Origin: Geobacillus subterraneus
GTDB lineage: Bacteria; Bacillota; Bacilli; Bacillales; Anoxybacillaceae
DNA length: 64,000 nt
Direction of reading: 5' to 3'
Assembly (NCBI RefSeq): GCF_001618685.1
Contig: NZ_CP014342.1
Coordinates: 1,116,001 to 1,180,000 of the forward strand
Position 1 is the stretch's first letter. Each line of letters begins with the position of its first letter. A program made the position numbers and the translations under genes. Below are positions 25,141 through 35,050 of this stretch, piece after piece. The notes under the pieces were generated by a model. That model had not been told where the DNA came from. It worked only from the letters and a program-made list of their open reading frames with translations, and ran no database searches.

Positions 25141-26175
25141 ATGAAAGTGGCAATCATCGGGGCGACGGGGTACAGCGGCGCGGAGTTGTTCCGCTTGTTG
25201 CACGGGCATCCGCATGTGAGCCGCTGCGACGTTTTCTCGTCGTCGCAGGACGGGGTTCATGTATCGGAAAGTTTCCCGCACGTCGGTTCGGTCGATGGTG
25301 CGGTGTTGCATAAACTTGAAATCGAGGCGCTTTCCCGTTACGATGCGGTCTTTTTCGCCACGCCGCCCGGGGTGTCGGGGGAGTGGGCGCCGGCGCTCGT
25401 GGATCGGGGAGTGAAAGTGATCGATTTATCGGGCGATTTCCGGTTGAAAGACGGCGCGGTGTACGCACAATGGTATGGGCGCGAGGCGGCGCCATCTGCG
25501 TATTTAGAGCGGGCGGTGTACGGATTGACCGAGTGGAACCGCGAGGCGGTGCGCGGAGCCGTGCTCCTATCCAATCCGGGCTGCTATCCGACAGCGACGC
25601 TGCTTGGCTTGGCGCCGCTTGTCAAAGAAGGATTAATTAAGGAAGACTCGATCATCGTGGACGCCAAATCGGGCGTATCGGGCGCGGGGCGGAAAGCAGG
25701 GCTTGGGACGCATTTTTCCGAAGTGAACGAAAACGTGAAAATTTATAAAGTGAACGTCCATCAGCACATTCCGGAAATTGAGCAAACGCTGCAAACGTGG
25801 AATGAAGCGATGGAGCCGATTACGTTCAGCACCCATTTGATTCCGATGACACGGGGCATTATGGCGACGATCTATGCGAAGGCGAAACAACCGATTTCGC
25901 CAAACGACTTGGTAGATTTATATAAAACAAGTTATGAAGGTTCGCCGTTTATCCGCGTTCGCAAGGCCGGGCAATTTCCGGCGACGAAAGAAGTGTACGG
26001 CTCAAATTATTGCGACATCGGCCTCGCCTACGATGAACGGACGGGACGGGTGACGGTCGTGTCGGTGATCGATAACTTAATGAAAGGTGCTGCCGGGCAG
26101 GCGGTGCAAAACTTCAATTTGATAATGGGGTGGGATGAGGCAGCGGGCCTCCGATCCTTGCCGATCTATCCGTGA
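25141..26175 (+). CDS. argC: N-acetyl-gamma-glutamyl-phosphate reductase
   Basis: ArgC makes N-acetylglutamate semialdehyde from N-acetylglutamyl phosphate with NADPH, step three of arginine synthesis. The 344-residue product has the Rossmann motif GATGYSGAELFRLL at the N-terminus and the catalytic Cys in LLSNPGCYPTAT; His in VHQHIPEIEQ belongs to the active site. The ATG at 25141 has GAGGGGG upstream; a longer frame from 25126 lacks one. It is the first gene of the arg/car operon, and argJ begins 16 bp after its stop. Confidence 0.96.
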   Translation: MKVAIIGATGYSGAELFRLLHGHPHVSRCDVFSSSQDGVHVSESFPHVGSVDGAVLHKLEIEALSRYDAVFFATPPGVSGEWAPALVDRGVKVIDLSGDFRLKDGAVYAQWYGREAAPSAYLERAVYGLTEWNREAVRGAVLLSNPGCYPTATLLGLAPLVKEGLIKEDSIIVDAKSGVSGAGRKAGLGTHFSEVNENVKIYKVNVHQHIPEIEQTLQTWNEAMEPITFSTHLIPMTRGIMATIYAKAKQPISPNDLVDLYKTSYEGSPFIRVRKAGQFPATKEVYGSNYCDIGLAYDERTGRVTVVSVIDNLMKGAAGQAVQNFNLIMGWDEAAGLRSLPIYP

Positions 26176-26191
26176 GGGAAGGGGAAAAACG

Positions 26192-27424
26192 ATGACGATC
26201 ACAAAACAAACGGGGCAAGTAACGGCGGTCGCCGATGGAACGGTCGTCACGCCGAAAGGATTTCAAGCGGCCGGGGTGAATGCCGGGCTGCGCTATTCGA
26301 AAAAAGATTTAGGGGTTATTCTATGCGACGTGCCAGCTTCAGCCGCCGCTGTGTATACCCAAAGCCATTTCCAGGCGGCGCCGCTCAAAGTGACGCAGGC
26401 GAGCCTCGCTGTAGAACAAAAATTGCAGGCGGTCATCGTCAACAGCGCGTGCGCGAACGCCTGCACCGGTGCGCAAGGGCTCAAGGACGCCTATGAAATG
26501 CGCGAGCTGTGCGCGAAACAGTTTGGCCTGGCGCTGCACCATGTGGCCGTCGCTTCAACGGGCGTGATCGGGGAATATTTGCCGATGGAGAAAATTCGCG
26601 CGGGCATCGAAAAGCTTGTTCCAGGGGCGACGATGGCGGATGCTGAAGCGTTTCAAACGGCGATTTTAACGACGGATACGGTGATGAAGCGCGCCTGTTA
26701 CCAAACGACCGTCGATGGGAAAACGGTCACCGTCGGCGGGGCGGCGAAAGGATCGGGGATGATTCATCCGAACATGGCGACGATGCTTGCGTTCATTACG
26801 ACCGATGCCAACATTTCTTCGGCGGTGCTGCATGATGCGCTCCGGTCGATTACCGATGTATCGTTCAATCAAATTACCGTCGATGGCGATACGTCGACAA
26901 ACGATATGGTCGTCGTCATGGCGAGCGGCTTGGCCGGAAACGATGAACTGACGCCGGATCATCCGGAGTGGGAACACTTTTATGAGGCGTTGCGGAAAAC
27001 GTGCGAAGACTTGGCGAAACAGATCGCAAAAGACGGCGAAGGGGCGACGAAGCTCATTGAAGTGCGCGTGCGCGGCGCGAAAACGGACGATGAGGCGAAA
27101 AAAGTCGCGAAGCAAATCGTTGGCTCCAACTTAGTGAAAACGGCTGTTTACGGCGCAGACGCCAACTGGGGGCGGATCATCGGCGCGATCGGTTATTCGG
27201 ATGCCGACGTGAACCCGGACAACGTTGATGTCGCCATCGGGCCGATCGTGATGCTGAAAGGAAGTGAGCCGCAGCCGTTCTCGGAGGAGGAAGCGGCCGC
27301 CTACTTGCAAAATGAAATGATCGTCATCGATGTCGATCTTCATATCGGCGATGGCTTTGGGATTGCTTGGGGCTGCGACTTGACGTACGATTATGTAAAA
27401 ATTAATGCCAGCTACCGGACGTAA
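26192..27424 (+). CDS. argJ: Bifunctional ornithine acetyltransferase / N-acetylglutamate synthase
   Basis: ArgJ recycles the acetyl group from N-acetylornithine to glutamate; the thermophilic Bacillus enzyme is also known to use acetyl-CoA. The 410-residue precursor contains the self-cleavage region KGSGMIHPNMATMLAF, where the peptide bond before the Thr of ATML is cut and that Thr becomes the nucleophile. The start at 26192 follows AGGGAAGGGG; the longer frame from 26135 lies within argC. It lies between argC and argB with 12 bp to the latter. Confidence 0.96.
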   Translation: MTITKQTGQVTAVADGTVVTPKGFQAAGVNAGLRYSKKDLGVILCDVPASAAAVYTQSHFQAAPLKVTQASLAVEQKLQAVIVNSACANACTGAQGLKDAYEMRELCAKQFGLALHHVAVASTGVIGEYLPMEKIRAGIEKLVPGATMADAEAFQTAILTTDTVMKRACYQTTVDGKTVTVGGAAKGSGMIHPNMATMLAFITTDANISSAVLHDALRSITDVSFNQITVDGDTSTNDMVVVMASGLAGNDELTPDHPEWEHFYEALRKTCEDLAKQIAKDGEGATKLIEVRVRGAKTDDEAKKVAKQIVGSNLVKTAVYGADANWGRIIGAIGYSDADVNPDNVDVAIGPIVMLKGSEPQPFSEEEAAAYLQNEMIVIDVDLHIGDGFGIAWGCDLTYDYVKINASYRT

Positions 27425-27436
27425 GGAGAGAGAAAG

Positions 27437-28213
27437 ATGAACAAAACGGTCGTCATCAAATGCGGCGGCAGCGTGCTTGATGAGCTGTCCCCTGCCTTTT
27501 TTGCCAGCGTCAGAACGATGCGGGAACAAGGGATGGATGTCGTCATCGTCCACGGCGGCGGGCCGGAAATCGGGCAAATGTTGAAAAAACTGGCGGTGCC
27601 GAGCGAGTTTGTCAACGGCTTGCGGAAAACGACGAAAGAGGTGCTTGCCGTTGTGGAAATGGTGCTCTCCGGCAAAGTGAACAAACAGCTTGTCGCGATG
27701 CTCAGGCAGCACGGTTTGCCCGCGGTCGGTGTTTCCGGCGTGGACGGGGGGCTGCTCGAAGCTGAACCGATTGACTTTGCTAAACTTGGCTATGTCGGCC
27801 GTGTGAAAACCGTTCGTTCCCAGCTGTTGCGCACGCTGCTTGCGGCGGGCTACATCCCGGTCATTTCCCCGCTTGGCATCGATCAAAACGGGCAAACATA
27901 CAACATTAACGCCGACACGGCGGCTGGGGCGGTCGCAGCGGCCATCGGCGCCAGCCAGCTCGCGTTTGTGACGAACGTGCCCGGCATTTTGCGAGACGGC
28001 GCGCTCGTGGCCGAGGCGACGGCGGAAACGATTGAACGACTGATCGAAGACGGCGTCATCACGGGCGGGATGATTCCGAAAGTGAAAGCAGCGCTCTCCG
28101 CCTTGTCCGATGCGCTGCCCGAGGTGATGATCGTCAGCGGCAAAACGACGTTTTACCAGAACGGAACATGGCACGGCACAACGATTCGCAAAGAAGTGGG
28201 GGTATATTTATGA
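27437..28213 (+). CDS. argB: N-acetylglutamate kinase
   Basis: ArgB phosphorylates N-acetylglutamate, step two of the pathway. The 258-residue protein shows the amino-acid-kinase motifs: K in [11 protein letters not shown], the glycine loop [10 protein letters not shown], the [12 protein letters not shown] segment and the terminal [11 protein letters not shown]. It lacks the N-terminal helix of arginine-sensitive hexameric NAGKs, which suggests a dimeric enzyme insensitive to feedback. AAGGAGAG precedes the ATG. Its stop overlaps the argD start (ATGA). Confidence 0.96.
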   Translation: MNKTVVIKCGGSVLDELSPAFFASVRTMREQGMDVVIVHGGGPEIGQMLKKLAVPSEFVNGLRKTTKEVLAVVEMVLSGKVNKQLVAMLRQHGLPAVGVSGVDGGLLEAEPIDFAKLGYVGRVKTVRSQLLRTLLAAGYIPVISPLGIDQNGQTYNINADTAAGAVAAAIGASQLAFVTNVPGILRDGALVAEATAETIERLIEDGVITGGMIPKVKAALSALSDALPEVMIVSGKTTFYQNGTWHGTTIRKEVGVYL

Positions 28214-29370
28214 GCGCGCTGTTTCCGACATACAACCGTTGGAAGATCGCCGTCCAAGCCGCGGAAGGGACGGTTGTGACCGATGTGAATGGAAAACAAT
28301 ATCTCGACTTTGTCTCCGGCATTGCCGTCTGCAATCTCGGCCATCGCCATCCGCACGTCCAAAAGGTGATTGAAAAGCAGCTGAATCAATATTGGCACGT
28401 ATCGAACTTGTTTACGATTCCCATTCAAGAAGAGGTCGCGTCCTTGCTTGTCGCCCACAGCGCCGGCGACTGCGTCTTTTTCTGCAATAGCGGAGCCGAG
28501 GCGAACGAAGCGGCGCTGAAGCTGGCGCGCAAACATACTGGGAGACACAAAGTCATTACGTTCCGCCAGTCGTTTCACGGCCGCACGTTCGCGACGATGG
28601 CGGCGACCGGGCAGGAGAAAGTGCATAGCGGTTTTGGTCCGCTGCTTCCGGAATTCATTCACTTGCCGCTGAATGATGTCGACGCTCTCAAGCAGGCAAT
28701 GAACGAAGAAGTGGCCGCGGTGATGCTTGAGGTCGTCCAAGGGGAAGGCGGCGTCCGCCCGGTGGATCCGGCGTTTTTGCAAATAGCGTCGGAGCTGTGT
28801 CAACAGCACGGGGCGCTTTTGATCATCGACGAAGTGCAAACCGGCATCGGACGGACCGGGAAGCCGTTTGCGTACCAGCACTTTGATGTGGAGCCGGACA
28901 TCATCACCGCAGCGAAAGGGCTTGGAAGCGGCATTCCGGTTGGGGCGATGATCGGCAAAGCGTTTTTGAAAGAGTCGTTTGGACCTGGGGTGCACGGGTC
29001 GACGTTTGGCGGCAACCCGATCGCGATGGCCGCCGCCAAGGCGACGCTTGAAGTTGTGTTTGATCCGGCGTTTTTGCAAGATGTGCAGGAGAAAGGCCGC
29101 TATTTGCTTGCACGCCTCCATAACGCGCTCGCTTCGCTTGACATCGTCAAGGACGTGCGCGGGCTCGGGTTGCTGGTCGGAATCGAGTGCCAAACGGACG
29201 TCGCACCGCTGTTGCCATTGATTCACGAAAACGGCTTGCTCGTCCTTTCGGCGGGGCCGAACGTGATCCGCCTGTTGCCGCCGCTTGTCGTGACGAAAGC
29301 GGAAATCGATGAAGCGGTGGACATTTTGATAAACGTGTTGAACAACGCCAACGCCTCAGCCGTCTTGTAA
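28210..29370 (+). CDS. argD: Acetylornithine aminotransferase
   Basis: A PLP enzyme that aminates N-acetylglutamate semialdehyde with glutamate to N-acetylornithine. The 386-residue product has class III aminotransferase signatures: [17 protein letters not shown], the Asp of [14 protein letters not shown], and the PLP lysine in [15 protein letters not shown]. The ATG at 28210 overlaps the argB stop by four bases, which supports this start over the in-frame upstream ATG at 28168. An 88-bp gap with an ARG-box-like site separates it from carA. Confidence 0.95.
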   Translation: MSALFPTYNRWKIAVQAAEGTVVTDVNGKQYLDFVSGIAVCNLGHRHPHVQKVIEKQLNQYWHVSNLFTIPIQEEVASLLVAHSAGDCVFFCNSGAEANEAALKLARKHTGRHKVITFRQSFHGRTFATMAATGQEKVHSGFGPLLPEFIHLPLNDVDALKQAMNEEVAAVMLEVVQGEGGVRPVDPAFLQIASELCQQHGALLIIDEVQTGIGRTGKPFAYQHFDVEPDIITAAKGLGSGIPVGAMIGKAFLKESFGPGVHGSTFGGNPIAMAAAKATLEVVFDPAFLQDVQEKGRYLLARLHNALASLDIVKDVRGLGLLVGIECQTDVAPLLPLIHENGLLVLSAGPNVIRLLPPLVVTKAEIDEAVDILINVLNNANASAVL

Positions 29371-29404
29371 ACGGACGGCCGACGGCTTAATTTTTATTCC
29401 TGTT

Positions 29405-29422
29405 CATGCATAAAAATTCTTG
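29405..29422 (+). promoter_or_regulatory. ARG-box-like site before carA
   Basis: CATGCATAAAAATTCTTG matches the B. subtilis ARG box (CATGAATAAAAATKCAAK, from memory) at 15 of 18 positions. It suggests a second arginine-controlled point inside the cluster. Confidence 0.6.
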
Positions 29423-29458
29423 AACGGTTATAAAAACTCAAACGATGAGGTGGCGCCA

Positions 29459-30523
29459 ATGAAAGCGTACTTGCATGTGGCGAGCGGAAAAACGTTCAGC
29501 GGCGAGCTCGCCGCTCCGCTTGAAGAAAAGGTGAGCGGGGAGATCGTTTTTTTCACCGGCATGACCGGTTATCAAGAAGTGTTGACCGACCCGTCGTATA
29601 AAAACCAAATCATCGTTTTTACGTACCCGCTGATCGGCAATTATGGCATTAATGAAGACGATTTTGAAAGCAAGCGGCCGCACGTCGAAGCGGTCGTCGT
29701 CTACGAAGCGAGCGGCACAGGATTTCATTACGGGGCGAAATACAGCTTGGCAGAATACTTGCAGCATTGGAACATTCCGCTTCTCACGCATGTGGACACG
29801 CGCGCCCTTGTGAAAGAAATCCGCACCGCTGGGACGATGATGGCGGAATTAAGTTTGTCGCCGATTTCAGCCGTTGGAGGCGAGGAAGTAGTATTTCCCG
29901 TGCGTGCGGTGTCAACGAAAACGATCGAAACATACGGCGAAGGCGGCCCGCATTTGGTGCTCGTCGATTTCGGCTATAAAAAATCGATTTTGCAGTCGCT
30001 TCTTGCGCGCGGCTGCCGGGTGACGGTTGTGCCGCATGATACGGCGCCGGAAGCGATTGACGCGCTGAAACCGGACGGGCTTGTCCTCTCGAACGGCCCG
30101 GGCGATCCGAAACAGTTACGCCATCAGCTTCCCGCTATCCGTCAGCTGATCGACCGGTATCCGACGCTTGCGATTTGCCTTGGCCATCAGCTCGTTGCCT
30201 TGGCGTACGGGGCGGATACGGAAAAACTCCGCTTCGGGCATCGCGGCGCCAATCAACCGGTGTGGGACGCGGTGAAACAAAACGTGATGATGACATCGCA
30301 AAACCATAGTTATGTCGTCAAAGAAGGCAGTTTGGTGGGCAAACCGTTTGACATTCGTTTCATCAACGTCAACGACGGTTCGGTCGAGGGCATCGTCCAT
30401 CGCCATAAACCGATTTTGTCGGTGCAATATCACCCGGAGGCGCATCCGGGGCCGCACGATACCGGCTATATTTTCGACGAATTTTTGCAAACCGTGTTCA
30501 AGGGAGAGAACGTGTATGCCTAA
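29459..30523 (+). CDS. carA: Carbamoyl phosphate synthase small subunit (arginine type)
   Basis: CarA hydrolyses glutamine and channels ammonia to CarB. The 354-residue protein has an N-terminal CPSase domain (TGYQEVLTDPSY) and a class I glutamine amidotransferase with catalytic Cys in LAICLGHQL and His/Glu in QYHPEAHPGP. Clustering with arg genes marks this as the arginine-dedicated CPSase rather than the pyrimidine one. The start at 29459 has GATGAGGTGG upstream. Its end overlaps carB by eight bases. Confidence 0.95.
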   Translation: MKAYLHVASGKTFSGELAAPLEEKVSGEIVFFTGMTGYQEVLTDPSYKNQIIVFTYPLIGNYGINEDDFESKRPHVEAVVVYEASGTGFHYGAKYSLAEYLQHWNIPLLTHVDTRALVKEIRTAGTMMAELSLSPISAVGGEEVVFPVRAVSTKTIETYGEGGPHLVLVDFGYKKSILQSLLARGCRVTVVPHDTAPEAIDALKPDGLVLSNGPGDPKQLRHQLPAIRQLIDRYPTLAICLGHQLVALAYGADTEKLRFGHRGANQPVWDAVKQNVMMTSQNHSYVVKEGSLVGKPFDIRFINVNDGSVEGIVHRHKPILSVQYHPEAHPGPHDTGYIFDEFLQTVFKGENVYA

Positions 30524-33500
30524 AGATTCTTCGCTTCAGTCGATTCTCCTGATCGGGTCGGGGCCGATCGTCATCGGCCAGGCCGCCGAGTTTGATTATT
30601 CCGGCACACAAGCGTGCATCGCCTTAAAGGAAGAAGGATATCGCGTCATTTTAGTGAACAACAATCCGGCGACGATCATGACCGATGAAGTTCATGCCGA
30701 TGCCGTGTATTTTGAACCGCTCACCGTCGATGCGGTCGAAGCGATTATTGCCAAAGAACGCCCGGACGGGCTGCTCGCCACGTTCGGCGGCCAGACAGGG
30801 CTCAACTTGGCGTTTCAGCTGCATGAAGCCGGCGTGCTTGAAAAGTATGGGGTGAGACTGCTCGGAACACCGATTGAAGCGATTAAGCGCGGGGAGGACC
30901 GCGAAGCGTTCCGCGCGTTAATGCACGAGCTTGGCGAACCGGTGCCGGAAAGCGAAATTGTTACAAGCGTCGAGGAAGCGGTCGCGTTCGCCGAACAAAT
31001 CGGTTTTCCGATCATTATTCGTCCTGCGTATACGCTCGGCGGGACGGGCGGCGGCATTGCCGAAAACATGGAGCAGTTTCTCGCGCTCGTAGAAAAAGGA
31101 TTGAACGAAAGCCCGATTCATCAATGTTTGATCGAACGGAGCGTCGCCGGATTTAAGGAAATTGAATATGAAGTGATGCGCGACCAATCGAATACGTGCA
31201 TCACGGTTTGCAATATGGAAAACGTCGATCCAGTCGGCATCCACACGGGCGATTCGATCGTCGTCGCACCGTCGCAGACGTTGACCGATGAGGAGTACCA
31301 AATGCTCCGTTCGTCGGCGGTGAAGATCATTTCCGCCTTAGGGATCATCGGCGGCTGCAACATTCAGTTCGCCCTTGACCCGAACAGCAAACAATATTAC
31401 TTGATTGAAGTCAACCCGCGTGTCAGCCGCTCGTCAGCGCTGGCGTCCAAGGCGACCGGCTACCCGATCGCCCGCATTGCGGCGAAGCTCGCGGTCGGCT
31501 ATACGCTTGCGGAACTCGTCAACCCGGTGACGAAAACGACGTACGCCAGCTTTGAACCGGCCTTGGACTATGTCGTCGTCAAGTTTCCGCGCTTGCCGTT
31601 TGACAAGTTTCCGCATGCGGATCGGAAACTCGGCACGCAAATGAAGGCGACCGGGGAAGTGATGGCGATCGACCGCAACATGGAGCGGGCGTTTCAAAAA
31701 GCGGTGCAGTCGCTCGAAGGCAAAAACAACGGACTGTTGTTGCCGGAGCTTTCGGTGAAAACGAATGATGAGCTGAAACAGCTGCTTGTCGACAAAGACG
31801 ACCGCCGCTTTTTCGCGATTTTGGAACTGCTCCGCCGCGGGGTGGCGGTTGAAGCCATTCACGAATGGACGAAAATCGACCGCTTTTTCCTTTGCTCGTT
31901 CGAGCGGCTTGTCGCCCTTGAAAAACAGGCAGCGGCTGCAACGTTGGACACGATTGAGGAGCAAACGTTCCGTTTCTTGAAAGAAAAAGGATGTAGCGAC
32001 GCCTTTTTAGCTGAAACGTGGGGCGTGACGGAGCTTGACGTGCGCAACAAGCGGAAGGAACTTGGCATCGTGCCGTCATACAAAATGGTCGACACGTGCG
32101 CGGCCGAATTTCATTCAGAAACGGATTATTACTACTCGACTTATTTCGGCGAAGACGAGCGAAAACAACCGAGCGGCAAAGAGAAAGTGCTGATCATTGG
32201 AGCCGGACCGATCCGCATCGGCCAAGGCATTGAGTTCGACTACAGCTCTGTTCATAGCGTGTTCGCCTTGCAAAAAGAGGGCTATGAAACGGTGATGATC
32301 AACAACAATCCGGAAACGGTGAGCACCGACTTTGCCGTCGCCGACCGTCTGTACTTTGAACCGCTGACGCTTGAGAGCGTCCTCGATGTTATCGAAGCGG
32401 AACAAATCAAGCATGTCATCGTTCAATTTGGCGGTCAGACGGCGATCAATTTGGTCAAAGGGCTTGAAGAAGCCGGCGTGCCGCTGTTGGGCGTCACGTA
32501 CGATATGATTGACCAGCTCGAGGACCGCGATCGTTTTTACCAGTTGCTTGAGGAGCTTGACATCCCGCACGTACCGGGCTTGATGGCGAACAACGCCGAG
32601 GAGCTCGCCGCCAAAGCGGCTGAGATCGGCTGCCCGGTGCTGCTTCGTCCGTCGTATGTCATCGGGGGCCGCGGCATGTTTATCGTCCATAGCGAGGCGC
32701 AGCTCGCTGCTTTGATCGAGCAAGGCGAGTTGACCTATCCGATTTTGATTGATGCGTATTTGGACGGGAAAGAGGCAGAAGCGGACATCGTGACGGATGG
32801 AACAGACATCGTGCTGCCGGTCATCATTGAACACGTCGAAAAAGCCGGCGTCCACTCCGGTGACAGCTATGCTTGGCTGCCGGCGCAGACGCTCACAGAC
32901 GAAGAAAAAGCGAAAATCATCGACTATGCGGGCCGGATTGCGAAAAAACTCGGCTTTAAAGGAATTATGAACATTCAATACGTCATTGCGGACGGCAATG
33001 TATATGTCCTGGAAGTGAACCCGCGCGCGAGCCGGACGGTGCCGATCGTCAGCAAAACGACCGGCGTGCCGCTGGCGCAAATTGCGACAAAATTATTGCT
33101 TGGGAAATCGCTTGTCGACATCGTGGACGAAAAAGCGCGCGGCTTGGCGGTCATGCCGTACGCCGTGTTAAAGTATCCGGTCTTTTCGACCCATAAGCTG
33201 CCGGGGGTTGACCCGGTGGTTGGGCCAGAGATGAAATCGACCGGCGAAGGCATCAGCATCGCCGCAACGAAGGAGGAAGCGGCGTATAAAGCGTTTTATC
33301 CGTATTTGCAAAAGAAAGCGAACGCGAACGAGGTCTATGTCATTGGCAACATCGACGCCGAGCTGGAGGCGGAGATGACGGCGAAACAGCTGACCATCGT
33401 CGCTGATGTCCCGTTTTCCGATTGGGTGAAGCGCGACACGGCGCTCGCGGTGATCGACTTGGGCAAAGAGGAAGGCGAAGCGAACAAACGAATGACTGCG

Positions 33501-33644
33501 TTGTCCCGACAATTGCTCGTCTTCACGGAACGTGAGACATTGAAGCTCTTCTTGCAGGCGCTCGATGTCGATCATCTTGATGTGCAGCCGATCCATGGCT
33601 GGTTGGAAAAGAAAAAACAGGCAGAACAGGCGGTGATCGCATGA
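30516..33644 (+). CDS. carB: Carbamoyl phosphate synthase large subunit
   Basis: CarB makes carbamoyl phosphate from bicarbonate, ammonia and two ATP. The 1042-residue protein has two homologous halves, each with an ATP-grasp domain: the first has [20 protein letters not shown] and [14 protein letters not shown], the second [20 protein letters not shown] and [16 protein letters not shown] short MGS-like C-terminal domain ends the protein; it is slightly shorter than the 1070 residues of pyrimidine-type enzymes, as usual for arginine-type CarB. The ATG at 30516 lies inside the end of carA and the stop overlaps the argF start (ATGA). Confidence 0.95.
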   Translation: MPKDSSLQSILLIGSGPIVIGQAAEFDYSGTQACIALKEEGYRVILVNNNPATIMTDEVHADAVYFEPLTVDAVEAIIAKERPDGLLATFGGQTGLNLAFQLHEAGVLEKYGVRLLGTPIEAIKRGEDREAFRALMHELGEPVPESEIVTSVEEAVAFAEQIGFPIIIRPAYTLGGTGGGIAENMEQFLALVEKGLNESPIHQCLIERSVAGFKEIEYEVMRDQSNTCITVCNMENVDPVGIHTGDSIVVAPSQTLTDEEYQMLRSSAVKIISALGIIGGCNIQFALDPNSKQYYLIEVNPRVSRSSALASKATGYPIARIAAKLAVGYTLAELVNPVTKTTYASFEPALDYVVVKFPRLPFDKFPHADRKLGTQMKATGEVMAIDRNMERAFQKAVQSLEGKNNGLLLPELSVKTNDELKQLLVDKDDRRFFAILELLRRGVAVEAIHEWTKIDRFFLCSFERLVALEKQAAAATLDTIEEQTFRFLKEKGCSDAFLAETWGVTELDVRNKRKELGIVPSYKMVDTCAAEFHSETDYYYSTYFGEDERKQPSGKEKVLIIGAGPIRIGQGIEFDYSSVHSVFALQKEGYETVMINNNPETVSTDFAVADRLYFEPLTLESVLDVIEAEQIKHVIVQFGGQTAINLVKGLEEAGVPLLGVTYDMIDQLEDRDRFYQLLEELDIPHVPGLMANNAEELAAKAAEIGCPVLLRPSYVIGGRGMFIVHSEAQLAALIEQGELTYPILIDAYLDGKEAEADIVTDGTDIVLPVIIEHVEKAGVHSGDSYAWLPAQTLTDEEKAKIIDYAGRIAKKLGFKGIMNIQYVIADGNVYVLEVNPRASRTVPIVSKTTGVPLAQIATKLLLGKSLVDIVDEKARGLAVMPYAVLKYPVFSTHKLPGVDPVVGPEMKSTGEGISIAATKEEAAYKAFYPYLQKKANANEVYVIGNIDAELEAEMTAKQLTIVADVPFSDWVKRDTALAVIDLGKEEGEANKRMTALSRQLLVFTERETLKLFLQALDVDHLDVQPIHGWLEKKKQAEQAVIA

Positions 33645-34579
33645 ATGCAGTGATGTCATTAAAAGGGAGAGATTTTTTAACGCTTCTTGATTTCTCGACA
33701 GAAGAAATTTTGGACTTGCTGGCGTTAGCAACTGATTTAAAAGCGAAACAAAAAGCCGGTGTATCGTATACGCCGCTTTCCGGGAAAACAATGGCGATGA
33801 TTTTTGAAAAGCCGTCAACGCGCACGCGCGTGTCGTTTGAAGTCGGCATGATTCAGCTTGGCGGCCAGGCGATGTATTTAAACGGAAACGATTTGCAGCT
33901 TGGCCGCGGCGAAACGATCGCCGATACGGCCCGCGTCTTGTCGCAATACGTCGATGTCATTATGATTCGCACATTTGCCCATCAAAAAGTCGAGGAGTTG
34001 GCCGAATATGCGTCCGTTCCGGTCATCAACGGCCTGACGGACGACGATCATCCGTGCCAGGCGTTGGCGGATTTGCTGACGATTTATGAAGTGAAGAAAA
34101 CGTTCCAAGGCGTCAAGCTCGCCTATGTCGGCGACGGGAACAACGTCGCCAACGCCTTGCTTGTGGCCGCGGCGAAAGTCGGCATGGATGTCGCCATCGC
34201 CTGTCCGCCGGGCTATGAGCCAAGGAAAGAATATGTCGAGGCGGCGTGCCGGATCGGTGAACAGACAGGCGCCGCCGTCACGGTGACGCACGACCCGCTT
34301 GTGGCGGTGGCGGGGGCGGATGCGATTTATACGGATGTCTGGACGAGCATGGGCCAAGAAAGCGAAAGTGCTGAGCGGCTACAAGTGTTTCAGCCGTATC
34401 AAGTCAACGAAGAGCTCGTCAAAGCGGCAAAACCGGATTATCTCTTTTTGCATTGTCTGCCGGCCCACCGCGGCGAAGAAGTGACGGCCGGCGTCATGGA
34501 CGGTCCGAACTCGGTCGTCTTTGAGCAGGCCGGCAACCGGCTTCATGCGCAAAAAGCGATTTTGTTGTCCGTTTTATAG
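33641..34579 (+). CDS. argF: Ornithine carbamoyltransferase
   Basis: ArgF joins ornithine and carbamoyl phosphate to citrulline. The 312-residue protein contains the carbamoyl-phosphate loop [14 protein letters not shown], the [11 protein letters not shown] motif, and the ornithine-site Cys in [13 protein letters not shown]. Translation is coupled to carB through a four-base overlap. It closes the operon and is followed by a terminator. Confidence 0.96.
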   Translation: MNAVMSLKGRDFLTLLDFSTEEILDLLALATDLKAKQKAGVSYTPLSGKTMAMIFEKPSTRTRVSFEVGMIQLGGQAMYLNGNDLQLGRGETIADTARVLSQYVDVIMIRTFAHQKVEELAEYASVPVINGLTDDDHPCQALADLLTIYEVKKTFQGVKLAYVGDGNNVANALLVAAAKVGMDVAIACPPGYEPRKEYVEAACRIGEQTGAAVTVTHDPLVAVAGADAIYTDVWTSMGQESESAERLQVFQPYQVNEELVKAAKPDYLFLHCLPAHRGEEVTAGVMDGPNSVVFEQAGNRLHAQKAILLSVL

Positions 34580-34586
34580 CAAAGGG

Positions 34587-34615
34587 GGAATTCCCGTTTC
34601 GGGAGTTCCTTTTTC
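34587..34615 (+). terminator. Terminator of the arg/car operon
   Basis: GGAATTCCC pairs with GGGAGTTCC around GTTTC and is followed by a T-run. Confidence 0.82.
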
Positions 34616-34763
34616 ACTTTGAAAAGGATTTCGAGGGGAGAGCTCCTTTTCGTTGTGAACAGCTTGGCGTTCCGTTTGCGATCTTCCATCATTTTCCTTC
34701 TTATGAACAGCGATGAAACCGGGCATGATAACAAATGCAATCGAAGCAAGGGGGATGAAACAA

Positions 34764-34943
34764 ATGGGCCAACCGCGCCATTTCAAACCAGGCGATAAAG
34801 CGCCGAACAACGGCGTGTATATTGAAATCGGCGAAACGGGAGACAATGTAAAGCACCCGAAAAAGCTGAAACTGAAAGCCGGCGATACGTTTCCAGAAAC
34901 GTCGAACCATAACCGGCATTGGACGTATTTGCGCAAACCGTGA
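34764..34943 (+). CDS. yjzC: YjzC-family small protein
   Basis: A 59-residue basic protein ([20 protein letters not shown]...WTYLRKP) of the YjzC family, function unknown. The position between argF and a clp gene matches that of yjzC in Bacillus. The ATG at 34764 has AAGGGGG about nine bases upstream; an earlier in-frame ATG at 34755 lies within that spacing. Confidence 0.85.
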   Translation: MGQPRHFKPGDKAPNNGVYIEIGETGDNVKHPKKLKLKAGDTFPETSNHNRHWTYLRKP

Positions 34944-34984
34944 AGCAGAACAAAAGCCATTCCAAGCATGGAGTGGCTTTTCAT

Positions 34985-35013
34985 TTGCCGTGCGCTTTGC
35001 GATCCGCTATAAT
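34985..35013 (+). promoter_or_regulatory. clpB promoter
   Basis: -35 TTGCCG (34985-34990) and -10 TATAAT (35008-35013), 17 bp apart. Confidence 0.7.
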
Positions 35014-35020
35014 GATTTAT

Positions 35021-35037
35021 GGTCAAAGAAGGTCAAA
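35021..35037 (+). promoter_or_regulatory. CtsR operator of clpB
   Basis: GGTCAAAGAAGGTCAAA is a perfect tandem heptad with 3-bp spacing, the consensus CtsR site. It lies between the -10 box and the ribosome site, where bound CtsR would block transcription at normal temperature. Confidence 0.9.
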
Positions 35038-35050
35038 TGGAGGGGACGGC

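Noticed and set aside
27131-33818. Long open frames on the minus strand opposite argB, argD and carB (up to 357 codons)
   Set aside because: They are antisense to clear genes, have low-complexity His/Arg/Gln-rich composition, no ribosome sites and no recognisable domains; they arise from the high GC third-position bias.
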